Shown here: positions 35,635 to 44,776 of the stretch, piece by piece
Layout: every line of letters starts with the position of its first letter
How positions within the stretch are numbered: the first letter of the stretch is position 1
Assembly: GCA_963977125.1 (NCBI GenBank)
Contig: CAXBNJ010000001.1
Coordinates: forward strand, 591,405-655,404
From: UBA2705 sp963977125
GTDB lineage: Bacteria; Pseudomonadota; Alphaproteobacteria; Micavibrionales; Micavibrionaceae
DNA length: 64,000 bases
Direction: 5' to 3'
The notes under the pieces: model-generated
Told to the model about the DNA's origin: nothing
Seen by the model: only the letters and a program-made list of their open reading frames with translations
Databases searched by the model: none
Made by a program: the position numbers and the translations under genes

Positions 35635-36540
35635 TTAAGCGGCATCTTCGGCTGTTATAGGTTTGGCGCGGCGCATGCCATCAGGCTTCCTAAGCCAAGT
35701 CGCTTCAGGCGGCATCGACATTAAGATGCCTTCGGTGTTGCCGCCAGTCATTAGGCCGAATTTTGTACCGCGATCATGCAGTAAGTTAAACTCAACATAA
35801 CGGCCGCGTTTTTCAAGAAGGGCAGCGTGATCTGCGTCACTCCACGGCATAAGCATATTGCGGCGGACGATTTTCGGGAAGATATCAAGGAAGGTCTCAC
35901 CAACATCACGGGTAAAGGCAAAGTCTTTTTCCCAATCGCCGCTATTCATTTGATCGTAAAATATGCCGCCAATGCCGCGCTCTTCTTCGCGATGTGGTAA
36001 GTAGAAATAACGTGCGCACCAGTCTTTTAATTCTTGGTAATCGGCAACTTCATGGCGATCGCAACAAGCTTTGTTTGCGGCGTGAAACGCTTTTGTATCA
36101 ATGTCTTTAGGCAGAGCAGGGGTTAAATCCATGCCGCCGCCAAACCAGTCATTGGCCGTGACAATCATGCGCGTATTCATGTGGACCGCGGGAACATTTG
36201 GGTTCTTCATATGCGCCACTAAAGACACGCCAGCCGCCCAAAATGCGCCGTCATTATCTTCAGCGCCAGGGATTTGTTTGCGGAACTCTTCGGAGAAATG
36301 CCCGTGAACGGTTGAAATATTGACGCCGACCTTTTCAAAGACGCGGCCATACAGTAAAGAAATCTCACCGCCGCCGCCATCTGACCCGTCAAGATCCGTG
36401 CGCTTCCAGTTTTTACGTTCAAAGAAACCTGCAGGCTCTGGGTTGTCAGTATCTTCGCGTTCAATACCTTCAAATTCGGCGCAAATTTGATCACGTAATG
36501 TTGTGAACCATGCCTCGGCGCGCTGTTTTTTGTTTTCCAT
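35635..36540 (-). CDS. hemF: Oxygen-dependent coproporphyrinogen III oxidase
   Basis: This 301-residue enzyme converts coproporphyrinogen III to protoporphyrinogen IX using O2, indicating aerobic heme synthesis. Family blocks seen are GGGEISLLYGRVFEKVGVN, the NPNVPAVHMNTR substrate region, and WFGGGMDLTP near 150. The C-terminal GRYVEFNLLHDRGTKFGL and ESILMSMPP-type end is present here as EGILMSMPPEATW. I start at 36540, with AGGAG 9 nt upstream; the frame continues into trmL but without that signal. Heme supply fits the adjacent cytochrome bc1 genes. Confidence 0.95.
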   Translation of the reverse strand: MENKKQRAEAWFTTLRDQICAEFEGIEREDTDNPEPAGFFERKNWKRTDLDGSDGGGGEISLLYGRVFEKVGVNISTVHGHFSEEFRKQIPGAEDNDGAFWAAGVSLVAHMKNPNVPAVHMNTRMIVTANDWFGGGMDLTPALPKDIDTKAFHAANKACCDRHEVADYQELKDWCARYFYLPHREEERGIGGIFYDQMNSGDWEKDFAFTRDVGETFLDIFPKIVRRNMLMPWSDADHAALLEKRGRYVEFNLLHDRGTKFGLMTGGNTEGILMSMPPEATWLRKPDGMRRAKPITAEDAA

Positions 36541-36565
36541 GATCGCTGACTCCTGTTGCTTTATT

Positions 36566-37018
36566 TTATTTTGTTTGACGAATGGCTTCGCCAATAATCA
36601 TTGATGTGGCATTAACCACATTTAATGAGCGTTGATTATGCGCCATTTTAATTGTGACGCGCTGTGTGCATTCATTATGTATGTTTTCTGGCACGCCAGA
36701 GCTTTCTGATCCAGCGATTAGTATGTCGCCGCCTTGAAACTCATGTGCATAAAAATCATTCTCGGCCTTGGTGGTCATTAATACAAAGCGGCGATCAGGG
36801 TAGTGGGCTTTGAATTCTTCCCAATTTGCATGTTTAACAAGGTCGCAATGGTCAATATAATCCATGCCTGCGCGGCGAATCTTTTTGTCGTCCCATGGGA
36901 AGCCACAAGGCATTATGACGTCGATTCCGACATCTAAACACACAGCAAGACGCATCATAGCGCCAAGGTTTTGTGGAATGTCTGGTTGATAAAACGCGAT
37001 ACGTAATTGTTTTTTCAT
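36566..37018 (-). CDS. trmL: tRNA (cytidine/uridine-2'-O-)-methyltransferase TrmL
   Basis: This 150-residue SPOUT-family enzyme 2'-O-methylates the wobble nucleotide of tRNA-Leu isoacceptors. The family order is intact: IAFYQPDIPQNLGAMMRLAVCL at the N-terminus, GMDYIDHCDL, LIAGSESSGVPENIH near 100, and the knot region QRSLNVVNATSMIIGEAIRQ at the C-terminus. It lies 25 bp upstream of hemF on the same strand, a frequent pairing in alphaproteobacteria, and is divergent from petA. Confidence 0.94.
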   Translation of the reverse strand: MKKQLRIAFYQPDIPQNLGAMMRLAVCLDVGIDVIMPCGFPWDDKKIRRAGMDYIDHCDLVKHANWEEFKAHYPDRRFVLMTTKAENDFYAHEFQGGDILIAGSESSGVPENIHNECTQRVTIKMAHNQRSLNVVNATSMIIGEAIRQTK

Positions 37019-37248
37019 TGTTTTTATAGCTGCTTTCTGTTTTATTCACCGATACATATATTTAAGTTCGCTCTTTGCTTTATATGTTGGCTCAGTTCTA
37101 TACGATCATATTGATAATATCGTTTATGGTCTTGTGAGCAAACATTGAATGGCTTAGACTAGCTTTCGAAATGGTGTTCGTCTAGATTCTATTTAGATTA
37201 ACTAATAAGTATTATTCGTGTGATTATTTACTAATAGGTACGATTTTT

Positions 37249-37797
37249 ATGAGCGTTGAAAAAACAAAAAATAACTCGACAGAAGAACCTACTCGCCGTG
37301 ATTTCCTTAATCTATCGGGCGTAGCCTTTGGCGCTGTTGGCGCAGCGGCCGTTGCATGGCCTTTTGTCTCATCTTTAAACCCAGCTGCGGATACTTTGGC
37401 GCTATCATCAACGGAAGTTGATTTGACGCCAATCGCGCTTGGTCAGTCCATTACAGTCATGTGGCGCGGTAAGCCTGTATTTATTCGCCACCGCACTGAA
37501 GCTGAAATTGAAGCCGCGCGCGCTGTACCAATGGGTGATCTTCGTGATCAGCAGGATGATAAAGATCGTGCGCAAAAACCTCAATGGCTTGTCATGGTCG
37601 GCGTTTGCACGCATTTGGGTTGTGTTCCTTTGGGGCAAAAAGAAACAGAATCAAAAGGCGATTTTGGTGGTTGGTTCTGCCCATGCCATGGTTCACATTA
37701 CGATACATCAGGGCGCATCCGTAAAGGCCCTGCACCGAAAAATTTAACAGTACCAGAATATGAATTCTTAAGCGATACAACCATTCGGGTAGGCTAA
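37249..37797 (+). CDS. petA: Ubiquinol-cytochrome c reductase Rieske iron-sulfur subunit
   Basis: This 182-residue subunit of the bc1 complex has a twin-arginine motif (TRRDFLNLSG) followed by a transmembrane anchor (VAFGAVGAAAVAWPFVSSL) at about residues 15-45. The Rieske fold has both cluster boxes, CTHLGC near 125 and CPCHGSHYD near 144, giving two Cys and two His ligands plus the disulfide cysteines. It takes electrons from quinol and passes them to cytochrome c1. First gene of petABC; AGGT lies upstream of the start. Confidence 0.97.
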   Translation: MSVEKTKNNSTEEPTRRDFLNLSGVAFGAVGAAAVAWPFVSSLNPAADTLALSSTEVDLTPIALGQSITVMWRGKPVFIRHRTEAEIEAARAVPMGDLRDQQDDKDRAQKPQWLVMVGVCTHLGCVPLGQKETESKGDFGGWFCPCHGSHYDTSGRIRKGPAPKNLTVPEYEFLSDTTIRVG

Positions 37798-37851
37798 GAC
37801 TGATAATTTTTATTCAAAATACTACAGCGTTTATAATTCAGGAGACACGAT

Positions 37852-39300
37852 ATGGCTGGTGGACAGCGTCAAGCATTTAAAAATCCGGTAGTAGAGTGGG
37901 TCGATAGCCGCTTGCCGATATTTACAATCATACAAAAGGAATACGGCGTATTCCCAACCCCTAAGAATTTCAATTACTTTTGGAATTTTGGGGCTATTTC
38001 AATGTTTATGCTTGTGACGATGATTGTAACGGGCATTACATTGGCCATGCAATATACGGGCAGCACACTTATGGCCTTTGATAGCGTTGAACGTATTATG
38101 CGTGACGTTAATTACGGTTGGTTGCTGCGTTACATTCACACTAATGGCGCGTCATTCTTCTTTATTGCGGTCTATATTCATATTTTCCGCGGCATGTATT
38201 ACGGATCGTATAAAAATCCTCGTGAATTGCTTTGGATACTCGGCGTTGTTATTTTCTTGTTAATGATGGCGACGGCATTTATGGGCTATGTGCTTCCTTG
38301 GGGGCAAATGAGCTATTGGGGCGCGACGGTTATTACAAACCTATTCTCAGCTATTCCGCTTGTTGGCGATCATATTGTGACGTTACTTTGGGGCGGGTTC
38401 TCGGTTGATGATGCGACATTGAAGCGTTTCTTTGCGCTGCATTATTTATTGCCTTTCGTTATCGTTGGCGTCGTCTTCTTGCATATTTGGGCGCTGCACG
38501 TCACAGGCTCTAACAACCCAACAGGCGTTGAGCCTAAGGGCAAGCAAGATACATTGCCATTCCACCCGTATTATACAATGAAAGATACATTTGGTATTTT
38601 GTTCTTCGTAACAATCTATGCCGCTTTCGTATTCTTCTTACCTAATGCGCTTGGTCACCCTGATAACTATATTCCAGCAAACCCGCTTGTAACGCCGGCG
38701 CATATTGTGCCTGAATGGTATTTCCTACCGTTTTACGCGATGTTGCGTGCGATTACTTTTGATATTGGCATACCGTTTACGGATATTGTGTTGATCCCAG
38801 CGAAGCTTGGTGGCGTTATTACTATGTTTGGTGCGATTATCTTGCTTTTGGTGATGCCATGGCTTGATACGCATAAAGTGCGCTCAGCGCGTTACCGTCC
38901 ATTGTTCAAGAAAGCTTTGTTGTTCTTTGTCTTCTCTGTTTGTATTCTTGGCTATGCAGGCTCTCAGCCAGCTGACCGTGTGTATTTCCAAACATGCATA
39001 GGCGGTGAAGCGGCCTGTGGCGCAGAGGCTCATGGTGAAACAGCGCATGAGGTGGTGGCTGATGGTGAACATGCAGCGGCAGCAACGGAAGTCAAAGCGC
39101 CAATCGTATTGATGTTTGATAATACGATGCTCGCGCAGTTCTTCTCAATTTATTACTATTTGTTCTTCCTTCTTCTTTTGCCGTATTTAAGCAAAAAAGA
39201 AGTGGCTTTACCAATACCTGAATCTATTCATCAAGCCGTTCTTGATGCGCATGCAGGCCATGGTGATACGGAGCACGCAGTAGAAAAAACCAGCAAGTAG
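37852..39300 (+). CDS. petB: Cytochrome b of the bc1 complex, with a long periplasmic loop insertion
   Basis: This 482-residue membrane subunit binds hemes bL and bH and both quinol sites. It shows the N-terminal domain with GWLLRYIHTNGASFFF and the heme-ligand histidines in helices B and D, GYVLPWGQMSYWGATVI, and the Qo-site motif PEWYFLPFYAML. It is about 50-60 residues longer than most bacterial cytochrome b. The excess lies at about residues 377-430, between the last two helices (after GSQPAD and before FFSIYYYLFFLLLLP). It is Ala/Glu/His-rich with a C-x6-C pair. That loop faces the periplasm in the bc1 topology. The C-terminus is also His/Asp-rich. Confidence 0.96.
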   Translation: MAGGQRQAFKNPVVEWVDSRLPIFTIIQKEYGVFPTPKNFNYFWNFGAISMFMLVTMIVTGITLAMQYTGSTLMAFDSVERIMRDVNYGWLLRYIHTNGASFFFIAVYIHIFRGMYYGSYKNPRELLWILGVVIFLLMMATAFMGYVLPWGQMSYWGATVITNLFSAIPLVGDHIVTLLWGGFSVDDATLKRFFALHYLLPFVIVGVVFLHIWALHVTGSNNPTGVEPKGKQDTLPFHPYYTMKDTFGILFFVTIYAAFVFFLPNALGHPDNYIPANPLVTPAHIVPEWYFLPFYAMLRAITFDIGIPFTDIVLIPAKLGGVITMFGAIILLLVMPWLDTHKVRSARYRPLFKKALLFFVFSVCILGYAGSQPADRVYFQTCIGGEAACGAEAHGETAHEVVADGEHAAAATEVKAPIVLMFDNTMLAQFFSIYYYLFFLLLLPYLSKKEVALPIPESIHQAVLDAHAGHGDTEHAVEKTSK

Positions 39301-39319
39301 TCTAAAAGGACATTTAAGA

Positions 39320-40084
39320 ATGAAAAAGTCTATTCTCTCAATTTTATTAGTTGCCTTTGCGCTTGTTGGTCCAACGCATATTGCTACGGCCTCATCAGGT
39401 GAGAAGTTACCGCAATTGGAGTGGAGCTTTAAAGGACCGTTCGGCACTTACGATAAAGCCGCGCTTCAACGTGGGTTCTTGGTTTACAAATCTGTTTGTG
39501 CTTCATGTCACTCTTTGAAGCGTATTGCTTTTCGTAACCTTGAGGCTCTTGGTTATAATGAAGCAGAAATAAAAGCTATCGCGGCTGAGTATACAGTTGA
39601 AGATGGCCCGAATGATGAAGGGGAAATGTTTGAGCGCACAGCGCGCGCTTCAGATTACTTCCCAAGTCCTTATGCGAATGTTGAAGCATCTAAATACGCA
39701 AATAATGGCGCAGCTCCACCTGATTTGTCTTTGATAACCAAGGCACGTCACGACGGTGCTAATTACTTATACGCCCTTATGACAGGGTATAGCGAGCCAG
39801 ATGCGCATACAAAACTTATGAGCGGACAGTATTACAATAAATACATGTCAGGTCACGTTATCGCTATGCCGCCACCTTTGTCTGATGAGCAAGTATCTTA
39901 TGAAGACGGCTCACCAATGACTGTCGAGCAATACTCAAAAGATGTTGCGCATTTCTTAAACTGGGCTGCAGAGCCTGAATTAGAAGTCCGTAAGCGTATG
40001 GGCGTTAAGGTTCTATTCTTTTTGATTATCTTCACAGGTATCATGTATGGCGTGAAGCGTAAAATCTGGAGCGATCAGCACTAG
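39320..40084 (+). CDS. petC: Cytochrome c1 of the bc1 complex
   Basis: This 254-residue protein has a signal peptide (KSILSILLVAFALVGPTHIATA) and a covalent heme site CASCH near residue 60. The sixth-ligand Met region is VIAMPPPLSDEQVSYEDG near 195, and the C-terminal membrane anchor is VKVLFFLIIFTGIMYGVKRKIW. It receives electrons from the Rieske protein and passes them to a soluble or membrane cytochrome c. Last gene of petABC, followed by a terminator at 40143. Confidence 0.97.
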   Translation: MKKSILSILLVAFALVGPTHIATASSGEKLPQLEWSFKGPFGTYDKAALQRGFLVYKSVCASCHSLKRIAFRNLEALGYNEAEIKAIAAEYTVEDGPNDEGEMFERTARASDYFPSPYANVEASKYANNGAAPPDLSLITKARHDGANYLYALMTGYSEPDAHTKLMSGQYYNKYMSGHVIAMPPPLSDEQVSYEDGSPMTVEQYSKDVAHFLNWAAEPELEVRKRMGVKVLFFLIIFTGIMYGVKRKIWSDQH

Positions 40085-40142
40085 GATTACGGTCACCGCT
40101 ACGGGGAGCCTCTCTTATTGGCTTATCCATTAAAATCATTAT

Positions 40143-40179
40143 AAAAAAAATCCTATCAATCATTTGTTAGGATTTTTTT
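40143..40179 (+). terminator. Terminator after petABC
   Basis: AAAAAATCCTA pairs with TAGGATTTTTT around a 12-nt loop, with the T-run following. The stem is A/T-rich but perfect. Confidence 0.82.
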
Positions 40180-40283
40180 GTTATTATTAGATAACGCTTA
40201 AGTAAGAAGAGCCTAATTTACTTATCTTTCGAGATGTGAAATAAGTTAAAGTTAAGTGAAATACGAAAAGAAGTGATTTTTAA

Positions 40284-40757
40284 ATGGACGTATATATTAG
40301 AGACCCAGCTATCCGAGAAGGTATTATAAAAGGTAAGATGTACAGAGTCTTTGCCTTGTTATTTTTTGCTGTAGGTTTTTTGGTATTTATCATTCTATAT
40401 AACGGCTTCATGGAAAATAGATCGTTTAAAGACATCTTTTCTTTTACGATTGTATTTATAATCGCGATGCCATTTTTGCCGGCTCTTGCGTTGTCTTGGG
40501 TTGCCATGAAGACGGAGAGAAAAACAGATATAGATATAGCGGCCTATTTTGCTGAGGAAGAGCGTAAAAAAATAGAAGCGGCCAAAGCAATAGAAGCCAA
40601 AATCCGGGCGGCTAAAGCGGCACAAGACGGCGAAGGTGAAGATGGTGGTTATGAAGAAGACGAAGGCGAAGGCGAAGGTAGTCTAGTATCTGATGCTGCA
40701 CCTGCCGTGGAGACTTCAGTGAGTGAGCCGCAAGCTGCAAAAGAAGAAGTCGCTTAA
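40284..40757 (+). CDS. Hypothetical two-TM protein with acidic tail, 157 aa
   Basis: I do not recognise a family. Two hydrophobic helices occupy about residues 22-42 (VFALLFFAVGFLVFIILY) and 53-74 (FTIVFIIAMPFLPALALSWV). A charged helix follows (YFAEEERKKIEAAKAIEAKIRAAKAA split by basic and acidic residues), then a very acidic Gly/Glu low-complexity tail (GEGEDGGYEEDEGEGEGS) and an Ala/Glu/Val end. The tail would lie in the cytoplasm if both helices span. It follows the petABC terminator by about 100 bp, so it is probably transcribed separately. Confidence 0.65.
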   Translation: MDVYIRDPAIREGIIKGKMYRVFALLFFAVGFLVFIILYNGFMENRSFKDIFSFTIVFIIAMPFLPALALSWVAMKTERKTDIDIAAYFAEEERKKIEAAKAIEAKIRAAKAAQDGEGEDGGYEEDEGEGEGSLVSDAAPAVETSVSEPQAAKEEVA

Positions 40758-40917
40758 ATTATCCTGCTTAAGGGCAATGAATCCGCACAAGGCTCGATAA
40801 GCTCTTTTTAACAACGACTCTGGAAAATAAAACTAGGCAAACGATTCGTAATGATTCATACTGTCAATAGTGATTCGTTTTATTCTTTAACTTATTCAGA
40901 GTTTTATTTAGGGCATT

Positions 40918-41457
40918 ATGCAAGACACCGTAAAAACTATTCTAAATTTTTGGTTTGATCAAACAGATCCCCGTCAGTGGGATCTTGCTGACAACACATT
41001 TGATTTTGAGCTGCGTGAGCGCTTTAAATTAACATATATACTCGCAGAGCAGGGCTTATGTGATGATTGGCTAAATACACCAAATGGCGCTTTGGCTTAT
41101 AGCTTGCTAATGGGGGCTTTCCCACAGCGCATATATAGCGACCAGAATAAAGCTGATACTTATAATGATTTGGCTGTGCAGGCGAGTAAAAAAGCTATCA
41201 AAAAAGGCTTTGACCAGTTATTCCAACCTAATAAACGCAAATTTTTATACTTACCCCTTATGAATAGCCCTTATAGCAGTGATGTTGAATTGGCCGTGCG
41301 CCTTTTTAAGAACATAGCGCAGCAAGAGCCTGTTTACTACAGACGGGCACAGAAACGCCTAAATGAAATCCAAGGCTTTGCATCTAGCGAGTCTATCTAT
41401 GCCCCTCAAAGCGTTGAGTGTGACCGTGTGAGCGCAAAGCAAGCCGCTCTGGTCTGA
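40918..41457 (+). CDS. DUF924 family protein
   Basis: This 179-residue soluble, helical protein matches DUF924: VKTILNFWF near the N-terminus, WDLADNTFDFELRERF (usually W..d..fD..i..rf), the ALAYSLLMGAFPQRIYSDQ block (LdQFpRnifr in relatives), and the FLYLPLMNSP motif (FfYlPf.HSE in relatives). Two hallmark residues are altered (D to G in the LDQFPR block, HSE to NSP), so this is a diverged member. Structure of relatives is TPR-like; function unknown. AGGG precedes the start. Confidence 0.75.
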   Translation: MQDTVKTILNFWFDQTDPRQWDLADNTFDFELRERFKLTYILAEQGLCDDWLNTPNGALAYSLLMGAFPQRIYSDQNKADTYNDLAVQASKKAIKKGFDQLFQPNKRKFLYLPLMNSPYSSDVELAVRLFKNIAQQEPVYYRRAQKRLNEIQGFASSESIYAPQSVECDRVSAKQAALV

Positions 41458-41647
41458 TTGTCGCTCATCAATAAAACCCCAAAATATTCAGCCCTAGTTA
41501 ATTAAAACAATGGACTCTCTTGCTTTTTAGGCAAGGGGGCTAATCCTAGATCTTGACCTGCGCGCTGCAAAACTCTATTGTAGTGTTTGTCTCATTATAT
41601 GTGCTGCATAAGCAGTCTCATTTGTTGTTTTAAGAAAGTTTCTATTA

Positions 41648-43321
41648 GTGCCTACGCTAATACTCATTAATATCCTTGGTGGCGTTGTTATGCTTCTTTG
41701 GGGCCTGCAAATGGTCCGCGAAGGCATGATGCGTGCTTTTGGTGTTTCTTTGAGAAATTTTCTTACGTATTCAACATCAAGCCGCGTTAAATCATTTTTC
41801 TCAGGCGTTGTCTTTACAATGGTTTTGCAAAGCTCGACGGCGACAACCCTGATTGTCAGCTCTTTTTTGGCGGGCGGCTTAATTACTCTGCCTGCAGCCA
41901 TCGCTGTGATTCTGGGGGCAGATACAGGCACAACAATTGTTGCTCAAATTCTGACATTTGACACGACTTGGGTCTCGTCAATCCTGTTGCTATTGGGCTA
42001 TGTGTTTTATCAATTGCGAAATAAAAAATCTCAGTTCAAGCATATCGGCCATGTCTTAATTGGTCTGGGCTTAATGTTGATGGCGCTTATGTTGGTGAAA
42101 ATATCATCCGCACCATTAAGGGAGTCAGAGCTATTTCCACTGCTTATGGGGCCGCTTGAAAATGACTTTTTCATGCCAATTCTTATCGCTGGGGCGATTA
42201 CTTGGGTCTTTCACTCTTCATTAGCAATGGTCTTGCTTATTGCCTCTTTGCCTTTACCGCTAGGTCTGGGTTTAACAATGGTTCTTGGGGCGAATATTGG
42301 CGGCGTTTTACCGGCTCTATTTGCAACATTAAAAGATAAAGAAAATAGCTTCCGATTACCTTTGGCTAATTTATTGGTGCGTATAACAGGGGTTATCGCC
42401 GCATCATTCGCACTGCCGTTTATGCTGCCGTTTTTCGAAAGCTTGCTGTGGTCTCATTCTCAGCTGATAATTAGTTTCCACATGGCGTTTAATATTATAT
42501 TAGGCTTGGCTTTTCTACCGTTTTGTAAGCAGATTGCCAGCGTTGTTGAGCGCTTTGGTAAGGAACGGCCTGCTGAAAAACGTAGCGGAGAGCCCTTATA
42601 TTTGGATTCAAATGATTTGGAAGTGCCGACAATTGCTTTATCAAACGCCTCGCGTGAAGTGTTGCGTATGGCTGATAAGCTTGAAGACTTATTGTTTAAC
42701 GTTTACCAACTCTTTCGTACGAATAACAGCACCATATTAGGGCGTGTGCGCGAAATGGATGATGTGATTGATGATTTATATAAATCAATAAAAAGCTACT
42801 TAGCCAAAATAGGGGCCAAGGACCTTGATGAAAAAGATGCAGAGCGCCACATGTTGATCATGTCCTATGCGACCAGTCTTGAGCATTCAGGGGATATTGT
42901 TGACCGCAGTATCATTCATATGGCTAAGAAGAAAATGGAAAAACATAAGGTCTTTTCTGATGAAGGCTTTAAAGAGATCCGTACCTTTTTCGAGAGTACC
43001 TTAGATAGTTTAAAATTATCGCGTAATGTATTTATGACGGAAGATCCAGACCTCGCACGCCGCTTATTCGTGGTAAAAGGCGACTTTAAGCGCGATGAGC
43101 GTGAATCTTCAGCGCGCCATATGCGCCGCCTTGCTGATGGCGTGCCAGAAACCTTATCGACCAGCTCTATGCATACAGATATAATCCGTGACCTTGTCCG
43201 TATACAAAGTTTGATTACATCTGTGTCCTATCCAATATTGGAACGCTCAGGCCAGCTGCGTAAGACACGCTTATTGGCTGATTGGAACAAGGAACATAAC
43301 GAGACCGCAGAAAAGCTGTAA
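41648..43321 (+). CDS. Na/Pi-cotransporter family protein with PhoU-like domain
   Basis: This 557-residue inner-membrane protein has the Na/Pi cotransporter repeats. These are GLQMVREGMMRAFGVSLRNFL, the QSSTATTLIVSSFLAGGLI motif (the QSSS-type signature near residue 60), and the second inverted copy HSSLAMVLLIASLPLPLGLGL near 195 with LGANIGGVLPAL. About eight membrane segments end near residue 300. The cytoplasmic C-terminal 220 residues are PhoU-like helices (REVLRMADKLEDLLF, YATSLEHSGDIVDRS). It likely handles sodium-coupled phosphate movement (family knowledge). The start is GTG at 41648, since no ATG precedes the first helix and a stop lies in frame upstream. Confidence 0.88.
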   Translation: MPTLILINILGGVVMLLWGLQMVREGMMRAFGVSLRNFLTYSTSSRVKSFFSGVVFTMVLQSSTATTLIVSSFLAGGLITLPAAIAVILGADTGTTIVAQILTFDTTWVSSILLLLGYVFYQLRNKKSQFKHIGHVLIGLGLMLMALMLVKISSAPLRESELFPLLMGPLENDFFMPILIAGAITWVFHSSLAMVLLIASLPLPLGLGLTMVLGANIGGVLPALFATLKDKENSFRLPLANLLVRITGVIAASFALPFMLPFFESLLWSHSQLIISFHMAFNIILGLAFLPFCKQIASVVERFGKERPAEKRSGEPLYLDSNDLEVPTIALSNASREVLRMADKLEDLLFNVYQLFRTNNSTILGRVREMDDVIDDLYKSIKSYLAKIGAKDLDEKDAERHMLIMSYATSLEHSGDIVDRSIIHMAKKKMEKHKVFSDEGFKEIRTFFESTLDSLKLSRNVFMTEDPDLARRLFVVKGDFKRDERESSARHMRRLADGVPETLSTSSMHTDIIRDLVRIQSLITSVSYPILERSGQLRKTRLLADWNKEHNETAEKL

Positions 43322-43539
43322 GGTTTTGCTTAATGCTGTCCTTGTTAATATCTTGTTAATACTCTCATGGAATACTGAATATATAGCTTAATTTGATGGT
43401 GATATATCTTGCTGCGTGAAACATAGATTGTTTTGACTGCGGTGTAGGTTCGACCTGATCGTTTTGCGTGCGCATATATAGTGCATCAGCGTATTAAGCT
43501 TATAAGGTGCTTACTTTTAACATGAAAATAGGAGCTTCT

Positions 43540-43710
43540 ATGACTCAAGAAAATCACATTAGTGCTTTGCGTGAACGTAAGAACAGCCTCGATCTGAAGA
43601 TCCAAGATGAGCAAAGTCGGCCTGTGCCCAATGAAGTAAAGCTTCACAGTTTAAAAGCTAAGAAACTCTCTATTAAAGATGAGATATTTGGCATGACTGA
43701 ACATGGTTAG
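43540..43710 (+). CDS. DUF465 (YdcH-like) small protein, 56 aa
   Basis: This is a short coiled-coil protein (ALRERKNSLDLKIQDEQSRP, LHSLKAKKLSIKDEI) with the typical DUF465 helix-turn-helix hairpin and the LK..KL.iKDEI ending. I start at 43540, with AGGAG 6 nt upstream; an in-frame ATG 27 bp earlier lacks this. Function unknown. It is followed by a bidirectional terminator shared with the convergent trcR gene. Confidence 0.8.
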   Translation: MTQENHISALRERKNSLDLKIQDEQSRPVPNEVKLHSLKAKKLSIKDEIFGMTEHG

Positions 43711-43744
43711 TTTTGGCTAGACGATAATTCAATTTAAGAATAAG

Positions 43745-43775
43745 AAAAAGGCGCCCTATATAAGGCGCCTTTTTT
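43745..43775. terminator. Bidirectional terminator between DUF465 and trcR
   Basis: AAAAAGGCGCC pairs with GGCGCCTTTTT around an 8-nt A/T loop, with A- and T-runs on both sides. It sits between two convergent genes. Confidence 0.92.
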
Positions 43776-43803
43776 AATGTCGTTATCTTATCGCTTTATC
43801 GGC

Positions 43804-44514
43804 CTACTCTTTATTCGCAGCGCCTGTGCTCATAAATGCAGAGAAATCAAAGCCTGCCATGGCGTTAGAAGAACCAGAAGAATTGTTGCTATCAGCTTGT
43901 GCTGTTTCTTGCGCAAGCTTTTCAGCTTTTGCCGCGTCAGCTTTTTTCTGATGCTCTTCAGGGTCAATGCCTTTAGCTATCAAGCCTCTTTTAATCGCTT
44001 CATCAAGCTCGATGTAAGAACAAAGGCCAAGATCAGCAGGGCTGTTTGGTTTGATTGTTGATGAGCTTGAGTGTGTTTTTTCGCGTATCGCTTTGATTGT
44101 TGGTTTCGTTGTGCCAACAAGTTTACAAATTTGCGCGTCGCTTAGCTCTGGGTGGTGCTTAACTAAGAATGCAATCGCATTCGGTTTGTCACCACGTTTG
44201 GCCACAGGTGTGTAACGTGGGCCTTTTGAGCGTGAACGTAAGCTTGAGTTTGCTCTTTTGTTGATGCGAAGCTGTGCTTCTGGATCAGCTTGGCAACGGT
44301 CAATTTCTTCTTGTGTAAGCTCGCTGTCTTCAATGGGGCTACGGCCAACCATGCCACGGCCAACATCTTCATCAGCTAAAGCTTGAACTTCAACAGAGTG
44401 CATATCGCAGAATGTGCCGATTTGTGTGAAAGATAACGCTGTATTGTCAATTAACCAAACGGCTTTTGCACGCGGCATTAATGGCTTGTCTAGATCAACT
44501 TGATGAGTAGTCAT
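43804..44514 (-). CDS. trcR: TrcR-type cell-cycle transcriptional regulator (DUF1013)
   Basis: This 236-residue protein belongs to DUF1013, a family annotated in alphaproteobacteria as TrcR. The N-terminus PLMPRAKAVWLIDNTALSFTQIGTFCDMHSVEVQALAD is the conserved helix-turn-helix-like part. A second one is KPNAIAFLVKHHPELSDAQICKLVGTTKPTIKAIR near residue 112. A basic linker (KRANSSLRSRSKGPRYTP) lies between them, and an Ala/Lys/Ser-rich tail follows. The gene is divergent from a DUF1192 gene, the usual neighbour. Functional transfer from Caulobacter is inferred. Confidence 0.87.
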   Translation of the reverse strand: MTTHQVDLDKPLMPRAKAVWLIDNTALSFTQIGTFCDMHSVEVQALADEDVGRGMVGRSPIEDSELTQEEIDRCQADPEAQLRINKRANSSLRSRSKGPRYTPVAKRGDKPNAIAFLVKHHPELSDAQICKLVGTTKPTIKAIREKTHSSSSTIKPNSPADLGLCSYIELDEAIKRGLIAKGIDPEEHQKKADAAKAEKLAQETAQADSNNSSGSSNAMAGFDFSAFMSTGAANKE

Positions 44515-44776
44515 AACAGTTATCCTGTCTATAAAATTGTTTCAATGGGCCCTGATATATGTGTATAGCAGGGTACGTTTTTTCCTTTGCCAAAGTCGCT
44601 ATCAGGCGATTCAGGCAGGCCAAGTTTAAATGACCATATTGGGAATTAACGCTAAATCTATACTATTCTAGGGCGCGCGGTCAAGAAAAGAATTATAAGA
44701 TATTTAATTGAAAATATGCAAATAACAGAGTAAATTAAAGGCCGATTTACGAGCCTCGCTTTATTAGGAGAGACCG

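Noticed and set aside
41505..41540. Small hairpin (CTTGC...GCAAG) upstream of the Na/Pi transporter
   Set aside because: Only a 5-bp stem with no T-run or conserved riboswitch features. It is too weak to call as a terminator or RNA element.
43440..43470. tRNA T-arm-like GGTTCGACC
   Set aside because: AGGTTCGACCT is a simple short palindrome; no acceptor stem, anticodon arm or D arm fits around it.
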